Assembly (NCBI GenBank): GCA_900772495.1
Contig: CAAHEJ010000123.1
Span: 1-5,362 of the forward strand
Origin: an uncultured Campylobacter sp.
Lineage (GTDB): Bacteria; Campylobacterota; Campylobacteria; Campylobacterales; Campylobacteraceae
Reading direction: 5' to 3'
DNA: 5,362 bases
Within the stretch, counting starts at the first letter, position 1, and every line of letters begins with the position of its first letter. Both the position numbers and the translations under genes were made by a program. Of this stretch, positions 4,870 through 5,362 are shown piece by piece. Under the pieces are notes generated by a model. That model saw only the letters and a list, made by a program, of their open reading frames with translations, was not told the DNA's origin and did no database searches.

Positions 4870-5362
4870 AACTTTGCGTGGCTTTTGATTTAGCAAGTAA
4901 GGACGAGTGCTTGAATTTAGCCCGCGAGCTTGCTGGGCTTGACATTTGGGTGAAAATCGGACTTCGTTCGTATCTGAGAGATGGCGCGCGCTTGCTTGAT
5001 GAGCTGAGAAAAGTGGCTGAATTTAAGGTGTTTTTGGATTTAAAAATTTATGACATTCCTAACACTATGGCTGATGCTTGTGAAGAGTGTGCTAAAATAG
5101 GCGTTGATATGATAAATTTACACGCAAGTGCTGGTAAAAAAGCGATGAGTGAAGTGATGAACCGCCTAAATGCGCTTAAAAATCGTCCTTTGGTTTTGGG
5201 AGTGTCGGCTCTTACGAGCTTTGACGAGCCGAGTTTTTCGCAAATTTATGGGCGCAGTATCGATGAAGCGGTGCTGGCATTTTCGCAAATGGCTTGTGAG
5301 AGTGGGTTGGACGGGGTTGTTTGCTCAGCTTATGAAAGTTTAGCCGTGAAAAATGCCACGAA
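4866..5362 (+). CDS. pyrF: Orotidine 5'-phosphate decarboxylase, N-terminal part, cut by window edge
   Basis: PyrF decarboxylates OMP to UMP, the last step of de novo pyrimidine synthesis. The window holds 165 codons plus two bases with no stop; the family is usually about 225-240 residues, so roughly the last third is missing. It begins MKLCVAFDLASKDECLNLAR. The catalytic Lys-Asp-Lys-Asp set is visible: Lys30 in WVKIGL (28-33), and Asp58, Lys60 and Asp63 in the signature FLDLKIYDIPNTMADA (56-71). Further TIM-barrel segments are INLHASAG (83-90), LVLGVSALTS (109-118) and GLDGVVCSAYE (146-156). The ATG overlaps the nusB stop as ATGA, so the two genes are coupled and the frame is unambiguous. 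No distinct ribosome binding site is seen. Confidence 0.96.
   Translation, partial: MKLCVAFDLASKDECLNLARELAGLDIWVKIGLRSYLRDGARLLDELRKVAEFKVFLDLKIYDIPNTMADACEECAKIGVDMINLHASAGKKAMSEVMNRLNALKNRPLVLGVSALTSFDEPSFSQIYGRSIDEAVLAFSQMACESGLDGVVCSAYESLAVKNAT

Overview
The window looks like chromosomal DNA of a Campylobacter-type member of the Campylobacterota (Epsilonproteobacteria). The ribosomal proteins, RNA polymerase alpha, IF1, RibH and NusB all read like Campylobacter proteins as I remember them. The intergenic DNA is very A/T-rich, and several TATAAT-like -10 boxes have T-rich upstream DNA instead of a clear -35. Coding DNA is visibly less A/T-rich than the spacers and uses CGC, GCG and GGC fairly often, so this may be a higher-GC Campylobacter and not C. 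jejuni itself. No species is assigned.

Layout. (1) Positions 1-216, minus strand: the first 72 codons of a helix-turn-helix regulator, probably of the WYL type, running off the left edge. (2) 217-503: an A/T-rich divergent promoter region. (3) 504-722: infA (IF1) with a TTG start. (4) 723-908: a spacer with a perfect inverted repeat, a new promoter and a leader that can form alternative hairpins. (5) 909-3827: the alpha-operon block rpmJ-rpsM-rpsK-rpsD-rpoA-rplQ, tightly packed and ending in a long hairpin. (6) 3865-4004: an A/T-rich spacer with a probable promoter. (7) 4005-5362: ribH-nusB-pyrF, almost certainly one transcript because the gaps are 1 nt and then a 4-nt overlap; pyrF is cut by the right edge.

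The central genes build the translation and transcription machinery: initiation factor 1, small-subunit proteins S13, S11 and S4, large-subunit proteins L36 and L17, and the RNA polymerase alpha subunit. The right-hand genes cover riboflavin synthesis (RibH), transcription antitermination (NusB) and de novo UMP synthesis (PyrF). Three real genes are easy to miss: rpmJ is very short, and the regulator and pyrF are truncated by the window edges.

I found no mobile element, CRISPR array, tRNA, rRNA or convincing new multi-gene system; this is mostly core housekeeping DNA. The points most worth a second look are a run of at least six G at the cut edge of the regulator gene (possible phase variation), the structured leader before rpmJ, and the ribH cluster sitting directly behind rplQ without kdsA.
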